Of a stretch of DNA of 64,000 nt, positions 1 to 12,200 are shown piece after piece; position 1 is the first letter of the stretch; every line of letters starts with the position of its first letter. The notes below the pieces were generated by a model. The model did no database searches. It worked only from the letters and a program-made list of their open reading frames with translations, and was not told where the DNA came from. Both the position numbers and the translations under genes were made by a program. Where the stretch lies: positions 496,001-560,000 of the forward strand of contig NC_133918.1 in NCBI RefSeq assembly GCF_964199755.1, in the 5' to 3' direction. The stretch comes from Larus michahellis. Taxonomy: Eukaryota; Chordata; Aves; Charadriiformes; Laridae.

Positions 1-123
1 AGCGCACGGTGCTGGGGCATATGAAGCTTCTCCCCCACCAACACCCCCAAGTCCTTCTCCTCGGGGCTGCTCTCCAGCCATTCTCTGCCCAGCCCGGGTT
101 TGTGCTACGGGTTGCCCTGACGC
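1..123 (-). repeat. CR1 LINE fragment, antisense, cut by window start
   Basis: Read on the minus strand this matches the CR1 ORF2 segment that encodes the 'GLGVLVD' type motif (the run around 27-62 is the complement of the usual 'ggacttgggggtgttggtgg'). The same segment occurs in sense at 62757-62790. It is truncated at the window edge, so its true length is unknown. Confidence 0.8.
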
Positions 124-2063
124 TTTTTTTTTTGGCTCTTTTCCCCAAAAAAACCAATTCCAATTCACCCAGCCACACGTTTATCACAGGGTGGGGATCG
201 GCAGGAACCCACTGCCCACAGGAGCTGCTTCACCTGTGGCTGGGCCCGGGCTGGTGGGTGGGGGTGATATTTTGGGGACACCTCTGAGCCCCAGCCACCC
301 CAGGACCTCCTGCCCTGCGAAGCAAACTGGGGAGCGGAGGGACGTGCCCACACGGGGACCCAAGGTGCTGTGACAACCCTGCCACGGACCCAAAACCTGT
401 CCTGAAGTTGTTCCCGTCCTTAACTTAAATTGGACATTTCGCCACTGTGCCGGGAGGCAGAGTGAGCATCAGCCCGGTGTCCCGAGGACAATCAGGGAAA
501 TCCCCTCATTTCTCTGCAGAGGGGTCAGGAGCTTTTTTGGGGGAGATTAAGGTCAGTCTTGGGGATCCATTAGTCAATCTGGGACGCTTCGGTGGGGGGT
601 TCAGGTCCTTGGCAGGGTCAGACCCACCAGGATGGGTGAATTTGGGGGTCCCTGTTCTCAGTGGGGCTGCCTCAGTGTGTGCAGCGACCCTCAGGACCTT
701 TTCCAGTGCTGCAAACTGGGAGCCGAGTGGGCATCCCAGTTTACTGGGCTGCCCCTTCCCATGTCGGGGGGAAGCGGAAGCGTAGCCAGGATTGGCCTGA
801 ATCAATTTCAGGCAGTTTTTCCTCGTAGGGTCCTCCACATGGTTTATTGTATATTATTTTACTTCATTTTGCCAGCCTGTGAGTTGAGTAAGCATGGGGT
901 GAGAATTATAAGGAAGGGAAATAACGTTATTCAGCATGTGTCTTTCTACAGAGTCCTCTCTATTACTGCTGAAGATATATAAAACAGATTTATCTATCAC
1001 ATAAAAATGCCTTTTTTTTTTCTGGGAAAGAATAACTTGCTTTGCTAGCACCGGTGGGAGGCAAGGAGGTGGCTGGCAGGAGTGTGTGTGGGGACGCTTG
1101 GCGTGAGCCCTCCCCAGGTACCTTGTATAGCACCTCGTGTCGGTGGCATGGTTCTGCCACAAGGAAGGCTGTTGATCTCCTGGTGTTTCCTGCTTTTTAA
1201 AAGCTTTTTATGGATTATTCAGGTTTCCCAGCTGGCAGCTGCTGCCCCCAAACCTCAGCAGTGCTGGGGCATCAGTCTCCTGCTCGCTCCTCTGGGCACT
1301 GGCCAGGCACGGTGGTGGGTTCCTCTCCTGACACCTTCAGCTCCTGGACTCGCTCTACTGGGACACCGTCGGGGAGCGATGGGTGGGGAGGAGGCAAAAT
1401 CTTCGCCTTGCTGCAGTGCCATATTTGAAAATAAAGTGGTTGGTTGCTGTTTTTTTTTAAAAACAGTACTATGAAACATGACTTCTGTGATCCCTCCTTT
1501 GTCCTTCCTTGGGGCCAAGGACGACGACTCCTCACGCACCACCATCCAGCTGGCTCCCTGCACTGCCCCAGCGCTTCCCACCCTCTCTCCCATCTCCCTT
1601 TCACCAGTGATGAGGCTTTCCCGGACCATCCCTCCTCTCTGGGCTGGGGCTTCTGGCCCCATTTAATGGGATTTGCCCTCAAAGGGCTTGATCGCTCACT
1701 GTCATCCCCAAACAGCCTCATTTACTGAAGGAGACTCCCTCCTCTACCAACTCATGGTAGGGGAAGCGTCCCAGGCACTGCGAACACCCCTTGCCTGCTC
1801 GAGCCCCGCAGGGCCGGCTTCCAGTCACAGACAAATGGCTCTTACCATGTGCCTCAGTTTCCCCACTGGTAAATGCGGGTGTGACAATTGCCTGGGCAAA
1901 GAAGGGAGGGCTTCATGGCGGGGAGCAGCACACAGCAAGTTCCCTCCTCTGTGTGGCCTCAGGTGAGCTATTTCTGCCTCGGGTCCCTCCACCACAGCCT
2001 GGCTGGCGTCTGCTGCTTTCCAGAAAGCTGAGGCTGCGCTGGGGACGGCGGTCCACAGCACAA
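124..2063. other. Upstream non-coding DNA, possible 3' end of an upstream gene
   Basis: No reading frame here looks like a conserved protein. An AT-rich stretch lies at about 836-1020, and a poly(A)-like signal is at 1430. In the human synteny block KLF16 lies just 5' of REXO1 on the same strand, so part of this stretch could be an untranslated tail of that gene. The sequence alone does not prove it. Confidence 0.4.
1430..1435 (+). terminator. Candidate poly(A) signal of an upstream gene
   Basis: AATAAA is followed within about 10 bases by a GT-rich and then T-rich run (1436-1458), the usual cleavage-site context. It sits about 1.5 kb upstream of the REXO1 CpG island on the same strand. KLF16 is the neighbour expected from human gene order. 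AATAAA is common by chance, so this remains tentative. Confidence 0.35.
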
Positions 2064-2434
2064 GGAATGATGGAATCACTTATGTTGGAAAAGACCCTCA
2101 GGATCACCAAGTCCAACCGTAAATCTAACTCTGCCAAACCCACCACTGACCCGTGTCCCTCAGCACCACGTCTGCCCGGCTTTTCAATCCCTCCAGGGAT
2201 GGCGACTCCACCACTGCCCTGGGCAGCCTGGTCCAATGCTTGACAACCCTATTGGGGGAAGATATTTTTCCTCATATCCATCCTAAACCTCCCCTGGGGC
2301 AACTTGAGGCCATTTCCTCTTGTCCTATTGCCTGTTCCCTGGGAGAAGAGACCAAAAACCAGAGAGCGAGGCCTCCTCTCAGCCTCCTTTTCTCCAGGCT
2401 GAACAGCCCCAGCTCCCTCAGCCTCGGGGAGCTG
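2064..2434 (-). repeat. CR1 LINE 3' end, antisense
   Basis: The stretch reads as a typical avian CR1 3' end in reverse. It starts with a 'ggaatcact' tail remnant and 'accctcaggatcaccaagtc', then the 'ctccagggatgg' and 'ccatcctaaacctcccctgg' blocks, and ends in 'ttctccaggctgaacagcc'. It is diverged and 5' truncated. It ends only about 250 bases before the GC-rich REXO1 promoter region. Confidence 0.9.
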
Positions 2435-2934
2435 GACGAGAGGGTCCCCAGGGGTTGGGTGCTGGATTTTGGGGTCCCCGAGAGTCAGGGCCTGCACGCT
2501 CCTTCCCCTCGCTCTGCGGCCTCTTTCGGAAGGAGCGGGTCCACCTGAACGTGCGAGATATTCTCGACGGCACCTCCTACAAACCCGTCATATGCCAGTA
2601 GTGGCGCCGGGAGGACGACAGGCAACTGACCTCCAGCCCCAGGACCACCCCAGCTCCCTTCCTGAGGGAGAGGCCCTTGCCGGGCTCCTCCCGCGGGCAC
2701 ACCGCTGCCCTCGTCCCTGCAGCCGCCGGGCAGAAGCCAGGCGGACCCCGGCACTCCGGGAGAAGCGCAGCAGCGGCTCAGACCCGCCTCAGGGCGGCCG
2801 CCATTTTCCTCGCGCTCCCACCCTCTCCCTTGGCCCCGCCCCCGGCCCCGCCCCGCGCTCGGCTCAGGCGCGCCGCGGGCAGCCCTGTGCGGGCAGCGGC
2901 CTCGCGGGGGCCTCGCCGCCGGGCCTGGCGGTTC

Positions 2935-2946
2935 CAAGATGGCGGT
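2935..2946 (+). promoter_or_regulatory. YY1 / TISU-like element
   Basis: CAAGATGGCGGT matches the TISU consensus SAASATGGCGGC at 11 of 12 positions and contains the YY1 core AAGATGGCGG. Such elements act both as a promoter element near the start site and, when close to the cap, as a translation initiator. The ATG inside it is not the REXO1 start; it opens a seven-codon frame. Confidence 0.7.
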
Positions 2947-2962
2947 GGGGCCGGCGGTGTGA
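2939..2962 (+). other. Short upstream open reading frame of REXO1
   Basis: The ATG inside the YY1/TISU-like element reads seven codons (MAVGPAV) and stops at TGA, 100 bases before the REXO1 start. It would be translated only if transcription begins upstream of it. If so it could reduce or gate REXO1 translation. Confidence 0.45.
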
Positions 2963-3062
2963 GGTGGGAGTGTGTCGCCGGCTGCCCGCCCGCGCCTCCT
3001 CTTCTCCCTCCCGCCGTCTCCCTCCGCGCCCCGGCCCCGCTCCCCGCCCCGCAGCCGGCGGG

Positions 3063-3225
3063 ATGCTGAGATCCACCGGCTACTTCCGCGGCATCGACTG
3101 CCCCTTCCTCAACGCCGGGGGGCCGGGCGGGGGCCCGCCCTGCCGCCGGCCCTACTGCCACTTCCGGCACCCCCCGGTGGCGGCGGCGGCGGCGCGGTGC
3201 GGAGTCTCCGGCGGCCACGGCGCAG
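3063..3225 (+). CDS. REXO1: REXO1 coding exon 1
   Basis: Encodes residues 1-54 plus one base. It starts [15 protein letters not shown] and carries a CCCH finger spaced C-x13-C-x4-C-x3-H. The linker between the first two cysteines is Gly-rich and, from memory, a few residues longer than in human. The donor is GCAG|GTACGG. It lies inside the CpG island. Confidence 0.95.
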
Positions 3226-6200
3226 GTACGGCCCCGGTCGGCCCGGCCCGGCCCGGCTGGTCGCGGTACCTCCTTCCCCCGTCTCTCTCCCTCCCCGGGC
3301 CGTGGCTGTTCCCGGCCCTGCCGCCCCCCGCCCCAGCTCTGCCGCCCCCAGCCGCCGCGTGTCCTCCCCCTTGCAAGGACAGGCCTGTGTCCTTCCTCCT
3401 CTCACGCCTGCCCACCCTTCAGGGCCTGAGTCTGCCTCCGACTCCTTTAAATCCCACCTGCTCCCAGGGCTCAGGTACTGCCCCTCATCCCCCGCCATTG
3501 TTCCCCCTCCGGTGTTGCCCCCCCCGCTCCAGCCCTTCTCCAGTGGGATGTCCCCACGGGGGTCTGTCAGCATCATCCAGGCCAAGCAGGTTGGTCCCCC
3601 TTGCCTCTGAGCTGTCGCGTCTGCTTGTGGTCAGCCCTGCACAAGCTCTGGGCCCTTGGTTGTCACCTCTGTTGCCTCTGAAGAAGGGTCTGAAGGGCCG
3701 TTTGTGCCCCACTGGCTGAGAGATGGGTGTCTCCTCCTCATCATCGTCTGTCGGATCCCACAGTTGCCATCTGACACAGGGGTGGTGGGGAGCAGCTTTC
3801 CAACATGTCTGATCGCCTGAAGACAGCCTGTCTCTCGTCACTGGGATCAAGCCTGCAGAAGGGCCGCTCTGTTCTGATCCCTTCCTTTGTCCCTCCAGGC
3901 ACCCTGGCTCACTGGCGGTGAGGTGTCAGGGCAGCCTTTCAGACCTGTGCGAGGAGTTGCTGTGCTGTCACAACCCTTCAGGAAGTGCTTGGGTTTGGGG
4001 AGCTGGAGGTGATGTGTTCCCTAGTCCAGTCCTGGGGGCAGGTCCTGCTGCTGGGGTGTCGTCAGGGGGGTTGAGATAAGCCGAGCCCCCTCCCAGTGAG
4101 GAATTTGTCAAGGCATGGAGTGCTGCCAGGTTTCTCAAATGAAGCTTGGCTATAAAAAAAGATGTTGAGCTATTGTTCTCTGTTCTTCCAGCAACTCTTG
4201 TCATTTTACTTACGTAAACGTGATGAACCTGTTGTAATGCTTACATTGTTTGCTGATCTGCTTATTTTATTTTGAGAGAAAAACCTTCATTCTTCTCCCT
4301 AGTAGAATGCTGCTTGTTTTCTTGTTGTTAAAGCTTTATTTCAGTTAGGTACACTTGCTAGTGTGTATGGTCTCTAACAACCTGAAGCAAAAGTTGTCAA
4401 AATAAAGCACAACTTGTTGTGTTTTTTCTGTGCTTGCTTAACCATGGGTTATTCACAAGTTTGGAAGATGATTAATTTTTCATGTCTCCTGGTTAGCAAG
4501 TCAACTTAGCCCAACTGTGGTTTAGTTTAAAGTAAAGGAATGTTACTCAGGGCTGGCACAGGCGGAGAGATCCCATATTAGAAAGACAAAAGCTTTGCCT
4601 CTTTCCGTGTTGGATTGAATTTGAAAAGCTCCCTAGAACCCTTTAGGATGGTCCGCTAGATGCTTGATATTATAGTTATCTTTCAGTCTACAATTCCTGT
4701 TTGTCTTTAAATATCTGTAGAGTGTCAGTTTTGGAACTAGATTTCCTCATTTTGGTCGGCCACCTGAAACAGCTGTGGCTGTACTAAATAAATGCTGGTG
4801 CTGGTTTCGATTTTCGAAATGGGGAAGTGAATGTTGGTCTTTAGTAAAACCTCCTGGTTTTACTGGTGCACCTGGAAAGTCTGTGCAGCTTCTAATACTG
4901 GCTGAAAAGCGTTAATGTAAGAGCTGAGTGTGAATGACAAAAAAGAAATTATTCCAGTACTAATCTTGTTAGGCCTGGTTTGGTTGTATTAGTGACCCAG
5001 GAGAAAAAAATAGTGTTTTGGGGAGTGAGAGCGGTTTGCTTACTGTATTATGGCTCTTAGAGAAGCTCTGTCTTTTGTAAAACAAAAGGTGTAAGCACGT
5101 GTGTAGTTTTCCTTGGTGTGAAGTGTCTGCCGCTTGCAAAAGAAGCAGGATCCCGAGGCTTAACTTCCAGCCCGCTGCCTCCCACTCCCGCCAGCCGGCT
5201 CAGCGCCTGCTCCTGCCCTCTTTCCCAAACCTTTGGCATCTCATGCGTGGCACGGCTGTCATAACCAAGGATCTGTAAATTCTGCCTCAGCTTAGTGTTG
5301 GACTTCAGCCATTTTTTCTACGTTGATTTCGTTTCAGGAATGGAAAATGAATGATGAGCCTGCTGTAAAACGCTGCCTTTTGGAAGGGACTTCAGCGGGG
5401 TTGCGTGAGGTGCCTGATCGCTATAGGAGCGGAAGACGCTTTTGCAGTTATTTTTTAAGCAGTGCTATCTATGGCTTAGCTTCATCCGAAGGGTTCAGGT
5501 TGAAGTGCTCCTGTCTTTTCCTCTGTCTGTCTGAAGCTTGCCTAGCCTGGAAGGATGTATTTAAGGTTTACGCTAGAGGGTGTAGTAGTTTAGCAAGCGA
5601 CCAGGCAACCATCTTGAAAACAGGTCCAACATGAGTTGCTCCCTGTCAGTGAAACTGCCTGTCTTGTTCTTAAGTAGCCTTCTAACAGTGCGCTGGGGCA
5701 TATTTGATCTATTTAATCATGTCTCTCAATAAATAAGCTTTAAAAGCATAATATTTTTTTGCCAAAGCAGTTGGGTACCTACACTAAGAGCAACAAGATC
5801 TGTGTTTTCTGGGATAGTGCCTAGAAAAAAGGATAACATCTAAAGAATCAGCCTGCTAAACATATTGATTCAATGCCGATGTTGACTTTGATGTTTCTGT
5901 ATCACTGTGGGACTGGCAGTAACCCCAAAACTCTTAGCAGATCTTCTGTAGCCTTGAAAGTAGGTAAAAACTGAGGCGTGGAGCTGGCCTTACCAGGCCG
6001 TGGTGGGAGGAAGCTGTGGACATGTGCCCGATGGAGCAGCGGGGAGGTGAAAAGAGGAATTAGTGGGACGTAGCACTGTTCCTCTTTTCTTTGCCCCCCT
6101 CACTGTCCCAGCCTTCCCGAGGGTGTAGCGTTCAAATGTTTGTAGTAGATGAGCCTTATTTTTCATACAGTTCTCTCATGGTCCCAACCACTGGGAGACA

Positions 6201-9200
6201 GTGGTGAAGAGGCCTCCATGCCTGTTAGGGGGTCAGCAGCAGCAGGGGGGCTGAGTTTTCCCCGTCCGCCGCTATTTGCGTTTTGCAGTTCCCTTTGCTT
6301 CCCCTCTGACAGCAGCTCAGTAAACAGAAACTTGTGGGGTGAGGAGAGAACTGGGGTGATGCCTCTGGTCCATAGGACGCGTTTGATCTGGGTTCTGAAA
6401 TGTGTGATACTTCATGGGGGAAATCGATTCCGGTGTCTCTTACCGCAGGTATCTGTCTGCGTGGTAAAAGAGTGTGACTACCTGGAGGCTTGTGGAAATT
6501 CAGTACTGGCTGAAAGCTGAGGAAGGTGCTGGGGTGGAGGCATGCACCGATGTGGGATTTTCACGGTGCTGTTGGTGGGCTGAGAAATGGGACATGAGCC
6601 TGTGCAGGACTGGGAATCTGGAGATTGCAAATTCTAATCCTGACTTGACTGAAGTGCTTTTTCCATCTACAAAATGGCTAAAACCCACCTGCTTCAGATG
6701 AAAAGGTTATTGAATGCGCGTGAAGTGCTTTGAAAGCGTGCTGTGTAAGTAGGGGAGAACTGCCTTCAGTCCTAAAAGCATCTCTTCAAGAGCTGTAGAG
6801 GAGAAAAATAGGTCTCTCTTTAAAGTCTAGGTCCTTAGTATGCTGAAAGACATAAAAGAAGCGTAATACATCTCTTCATAAATGTCTTAAGGAAACCAGC
6901 TCTTTGGTTTGCTGGGTTTGATAGTAGCTGTCAGGAGATGCTTAAGAGGTGGATGTTTTTTGAACCCAGAGCAGAAAGCTGCATCCAGGTCTGGAGGTCT
7001 GAGTTCCTCTTTGTCTGCTCTGATCCTTGTGTTAGCGTGAGATGGGAAGAGCAAGGCTTTCAGCACCCCGCCTTCAAATACTTTATTCTGGAGCGGTGCA
7101 TGCTGACAGTTGCTCGGCAGTTCTCTGGTCTGGCCCAAAGCTTGTGGAGCGGTTTTCCTGCTGTGTGGATTTTCTGTTTGGATGGGCAAGGCTTTGCAGG
7201 TTAGATCTTGTCGTGGTTTTGGCCGGCTTGGCCAATCAGAGCGACAGATGCTCCCCACCCCCGTCCTCAGAGAGGAGAGGAAGAGATAAGGAGATTTATG
7301 AGTATAGAAGAAGAACTAAGCTACTTTAATGAAAATAATAATAAATAAGAAAATAGTAAATAATAATAGAATAATAAAAATTAAAGAAAAAAAAGTATAC
7401 AATATATACAAAACCGTATCCAGCTCCCAGGATGGCGATCGCGTCACCAGCAGACACAGGGAAAGTCCCAGACTGGAGTCAGCGAAGGATGGGAGCTGAA
7501 TTCCGGAACTAAAGTCAAGAATGCTGGGATCGGGATCAAAGGCAGACGGACAGACAGGGTCCTCCTCAGACGTCGGCCATTGAAGAAGGAACGAGCCAGA
7601 GCCCCCTTGCCCCTTTGATCCCTCAGCTTTTACACCGAGCGTGGTGCAGATGGGATGGAATACCCTGATGGTCGGTTTGGGGTCCCCTGTCCTGTCTGCT
7701 CCTCCCTGCAGGTGGGACCCCTCTGCGCTTCTCCACTTCCGACCCTCTAACGGGGCAAACGGCGAAGTTTGCTGCCCTTGGTTGGTACAGCAATAAGTAT
7801 AAGCAAGAGCCTCTGTGCACACCGTTCCTTGGTACAATCAGGTCTTACCCCTCTGAGAGTGAACAGTTTCTGAACAAGATGCTGTTAATTTCAGACTTTA
7901 GTCAGTTAGAAGAGGCCCAGCTAAAAAGTAAAAGTACAAATGAGAAAATTGGTTCTGTTTTACCTCAAACCAGGACAGATCTAGATAGCATCTTCGAAAG
8001 GTGACTTGGATGGGTTTGTGTGGTACCGTCCAGCAATGGAGGATTTTCATCTCTCTCTGATTTATGGTACCCAGCCCACAAGTAAGCCGCTCTAACACTG
8101 TTTGGCTCCTGTTTGCGGAGGTCAGGTGTGGAGAAATCCTCAGGCTTATTATCTCCCCAGCTTTAACTCTATTGATCCTGTCACTGCTGCAGGAAGGCAT
8201 TTCACCTCGCCCTTCTTCCAAGTCTTCAGCTGAAAAGCGACCACATGGGATGGCTGTGACTTGCATATGAAACGCTGTGCAAAATGATACTTGGTAAAAC
8301 CTAAAGTGTCTCTTTAAATGTTAAAACCCAGCTTTAATCATCCTCAGCCCATGCGTGACTGTAGGATCTCGGCTTGAGGCCATTCTCCACCGCTGAGGTT
8401 CCTCAGGCGGCATGCTGCTGCGCATCAAACCCCTCCGTGTTTGGTGGGAGCAGCCTCTGCCCTGCCTGGGCTTGCATTTGTACTACTTACATCGCAGTGC
8501 AGTTCGCGCCGTGTGTAGAAAGGATGAAAAAAAGCCTTTAACAGATGTTTTTTCCTTCCTATAGTTGATGTTGTGCAAGATCAGCTTCTTGTAGGAAAGA
8601 GCTTTTAATATCGTATTTGCTACAGGGAGATTGAATTGAGCAGAAATGGAAACTTATGAACTGCCTTTGGTATTTCTTCACCGAGAGAAGAAATCGGGTG
8701 GTTTGGTGTTGGGTGCTCTAGTCCGTGAACTGTGTGTGGGGGGGCATTGCTAAAACTACTTTTTTTTTTTTTCTCCACATTTGTGTTTAGGACAGTAATT
8801 ACCAAAATGCCACCGGTGGATTTTTTTTTTTTTTTTTAAACTGAGTTTTGAAATGAAGAATAGAAAACCCACTTGACAGTAAGGTCAGGATGTGTCTTCT
8901 CGTGTAAATCAAAGTCACGGCTTTCCAGCTGTTAGGGAGTTCGTGTCATTTAACTAAACTGTCAGTTACAGCAGTTTTCCTGTGGGTGGGCAGGTGCAGC
9001 TGCTTTATGTGTCGGGATTTCAGTGTGGGCTGGCGGGGCACTGCTGATTTTTGGTCTTTCTGCAAGCAGGAGTGTGGCTGTGGGGAGGCTCGGCCCTGGG
9101 CTTGCAGGCAGCTCTTCCTCGCTCCAGTTAGACGTGTGAAAATCAGGAGGTGGGAGCAAATCTCTCTCGAGCCGGAAGGATTTTGAAGGCTAAAGGTGCA

Positions 9201-12200
9201 GCGACCTGCCTCGGTGTCGAAGGCACTAGAGTTGTGCCAGTGTTTGAGAGCTCCCTGGGCTTTTCTCCACCCACCACGGGAACCCTTTGCTCTTCCAGGA
9301 TTTCTCTCTCCCGTGGGGAATATCTTGCCTTACTCTGATATTTTATTTTTTTCTCCTCTAGTTGAATGCCGCAGTGCTGCGTTAGTGCTGGAGAAGTGGA
9401 AAGCACAATTCGCTAGTCCTGGGATTCCCAAACCGCTCTCCCCGGGCTGGGCAAGGTGGTTCAGAGGCGCCGGGATGGTGTTGTCAGCTCATGTAATCCC
9501 GGCGAGGCGGCAGCACTGGGCGGTGGGCAGGCAGCGCCAGGCAGCGCCGGGTCGTCTCCCTGCCCTGCCGGCACCGAGCGTGGGCTGCGGGGCTGGAAAA
9601 GGGGAGTTGCCTTGGGCTCCTGGGATGGGGAGACCTCTTCGTGTGACCCTGCGGATCACCCACCGTTTGGGAAACCACTGTGCTCGCCAGTTTGGTCGCT
9701 CAAATCAAGTAAAAAGCGATGTGTACAGTTGGGGAAAGTACAATGTCAAAAAAATCCCCCAAGGTGATGGCAGTAGCGCTAGGAAAGAAGAAACCAGGCA
9801 AAAAGCCCCTGCAGACACTCGAGTAAAATGCAGTCTGACTTGGGAGTAAATGAGAGTGAAGGCGGGACTTTGGGTTGGTAAGTCCTGCCCTAATTATCTC
9901 TGCAGCCCAGAAAGTGCTGTGTCAGCACATGGTCAGTGGTGGCGTGCCATAAGCTTTGCCGGAGTGTCTTGGCAGTACCAAGCAGATATTAAAAGCCTCA
10001 AGTACAGCATGAACAAATATCTGCAATATTTATTAACCGCGGGGAGCTCAGGTAATTCTTTGAAGTTTTTGACTTGCTGTGGAGCGAACTTGTGTTTTTG
10101 TGTGGGTTGCAGTACGTGAAGAAGCAGCGGCGAGAGCATTGCCTTCTCCAGAGAGGCTTTCACGTGTTAGCCGTTCGTTTAATGCGAGCCTTTGGTCCTC
10201 AGGGTTGCATCTGCCTCTGAAATATATGGACTATGCAAAAAACTTGGCTCTGCTTTGGAGGGTTTAATTGCGCACGGATTTTTAATTTCTCTGTGAGATC
10301 TAGCCTTTTTCTTAAAGAGAAGATCCGGGCTGAGAACTGGGGAGTATGTTGGGTTTGCTGGTTAGAAGAGTCTGCGGAACTGCAGGTGTCTGAGTCGTAA
10401 AGGAGCTGCAAAGTATTAATTCCAGCTTTTGAGTTAACTAAAGCCGGACAGGTTTTAAAACCAGTTTAAGTTTTGGTTTCAGTCCTTCATAAGCCACAGC
10501 TGAAGTTTTTAAATGTAATTTAGCTTGAAAGGTGCTTTTCTTTAGTTTTTAACTTTGTTTTTCAAAGTCTGCAGTTTCTGCCTGTATTTGAAATACTGTT
10601 GGTTTTTGGTTTTTTTCTTATATGGGAATTCTTCACCTGAAATGGTTAAACAAATAAGACAGGTGTTGAGAAGATAGCTTATCTTGAGCAAGCCGGAGAA
10701 AGGCTGGAAAATTAAGGGACTGGTGGGTGAGGAGCAGTGTTACTGCCTGTCACCGTGCTGGTCAAACTAAGTTTTCAAGGCGGAGTTGAATAGAGAGAAA
10801 AGAAGACACTAGAATACTTGAAATAGTTTCTTTTTTTTTTTTTTCTTCTGCTTTTTTGAAATGAAGATGTGCTCTACTAATGAAGTTTTGGAGCAGATGC
10901 TTAGTTTTACCTAGCACTTATACAGGAGATGTGGAAATGTTTTCTGGTCTGTCTTTTTCTCGGAAACAGAAAAAACAAATGTCTGTTAATTTTTTATTTT
11001 TTTTTTCCCAAACAGAATTTCAACTTTTCTTGTATATTGAGGAATAACTTTAAAGTAAAATGAGAGAGGGAATGGAAAGATCTCCAAAGAATCCAAACAT
11101 TGAATACCCAGATTAATGTATCATCGATTTTAAAACGGTGAGACGCCTTCTAGCCTGCGCGATGACAGGCTGTGGGGTTGGGGTAGCAGCCTGGGGAGCA
11201 ATTGTGACATTTGGGGTGCCAGCCTTTGCTTTCTGCCCCTCTCCTGGCAAATACACCAGTTATCTTTCTCACCTTCCCTCCCTGGTTATGGGAGAAATGT
11301 GCCAATGGTGCGATTTCCCTATAGGAAAACGTCAGTCGCAGATCTTCATGCGTCTCTGATGCTCGTTGCCTGCCGCTGGTGTTCTCGCACCAGCGCGGAT
11401 GGGACTGTAAATCACTGTGGCAATAGAGGAATGTAAATGATGGCTTTTGCATGGGCCAGACCATCTAGTTTTGGCTTTTGCATCCTCGGATTTAACTAGT
11501 GTTGTCGTGTGAAGCAGTGGCGGTCCCAGCTGCGCTCCAGGACGGGCTGGGAGGCCATCAAGAGGGGGTAGCTGCCGTATTTAGCGGGCTTGAGAACCTT
11601 TTAGCTGCCTCTTCTGCTGTGCCAGGGGTAAAAAGTTGTTTTTTCTTGAATTAAACAAGGTGCGTACTGTTTCCCTGGACGTTGCTTTCTGAGCTGCTTT
11701 GAGGGTTGTGCCCTAACGTTCTCTGGTCAGAGGGAGTTTCCTACCTGAGTGAGTCAATCCCTGATGTCGCTGCCTGCCGGGGGGTGGCTTGGCCCACGGT
11801 GGAGCTGCTCCCTTGCAGGATTGAACCCACTCAGGCAGGTCCGTGTTTCCTCTCTGGCCACAGTGTGACAGCAGTGTCGGGCAGCTTGAGCTGAGAAAAT
11901 GGCTTATGGCTTGTACGAGGATGATGTCCTGGACGCTCTTGTCCCTCGGTGTGATCCACCCCTCCCTGTGCTGGTTGTGACACCCTCCGGGGAACCCCCT
12001 GTTCAAGTTCAAGCCCACCGAGATGGTCCTTCGGTGGCACCGAGCGCTTACGTGGGCTGCCAACATCTGGTGAAACCGTAGCCTGACCTTGAGCAGGCTT
12101 TGTCACCGCAGGTTTAAAAATACTGCAGTGTGATGGATGGCTGTTCAAACTTTTTTCAGACTTGCTAATATAAGACTTTCTTTTCTCATATTTGCTTCCT

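Larger units (their letters stand above)
2690..3360 (+). promoter_or_regulatory. REXO1: REXO1 CpG-island promoter
   Basis: Base composition changes sharply to GC- and CpG-rich. Several GC boxes (CCCCGCCCC type, Sp1/KLF sites) lie at about 2833-2857. No TATA box is seen at a suitable distance. A YY1/TISU-type element follows at 2935. The island spans exon 1 and the start of intron 1. This is the standard architecture of a broadly expressed vertebrate gene. The transcription start is not visible directly; the YY1 element suggests it lies near 2900-2940. Confidence 0.8.

Noticed and set aside
2469-3719. 416-codon open frame on + strand across the REXO1 promoter and exon 1
   Set aside because: It is open only because the CpG island is stop-poor. 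It shares the REXO1 frame solely in exon 1, reads straight through the exon 1 donor, and the rest is Pro/Arg/Ala-rich low complexity.
4401-4406. AATAAA in REXO1 intron 1
   Set aside because: Isolated hexamer in a long intron; such matches are frequent by chance.
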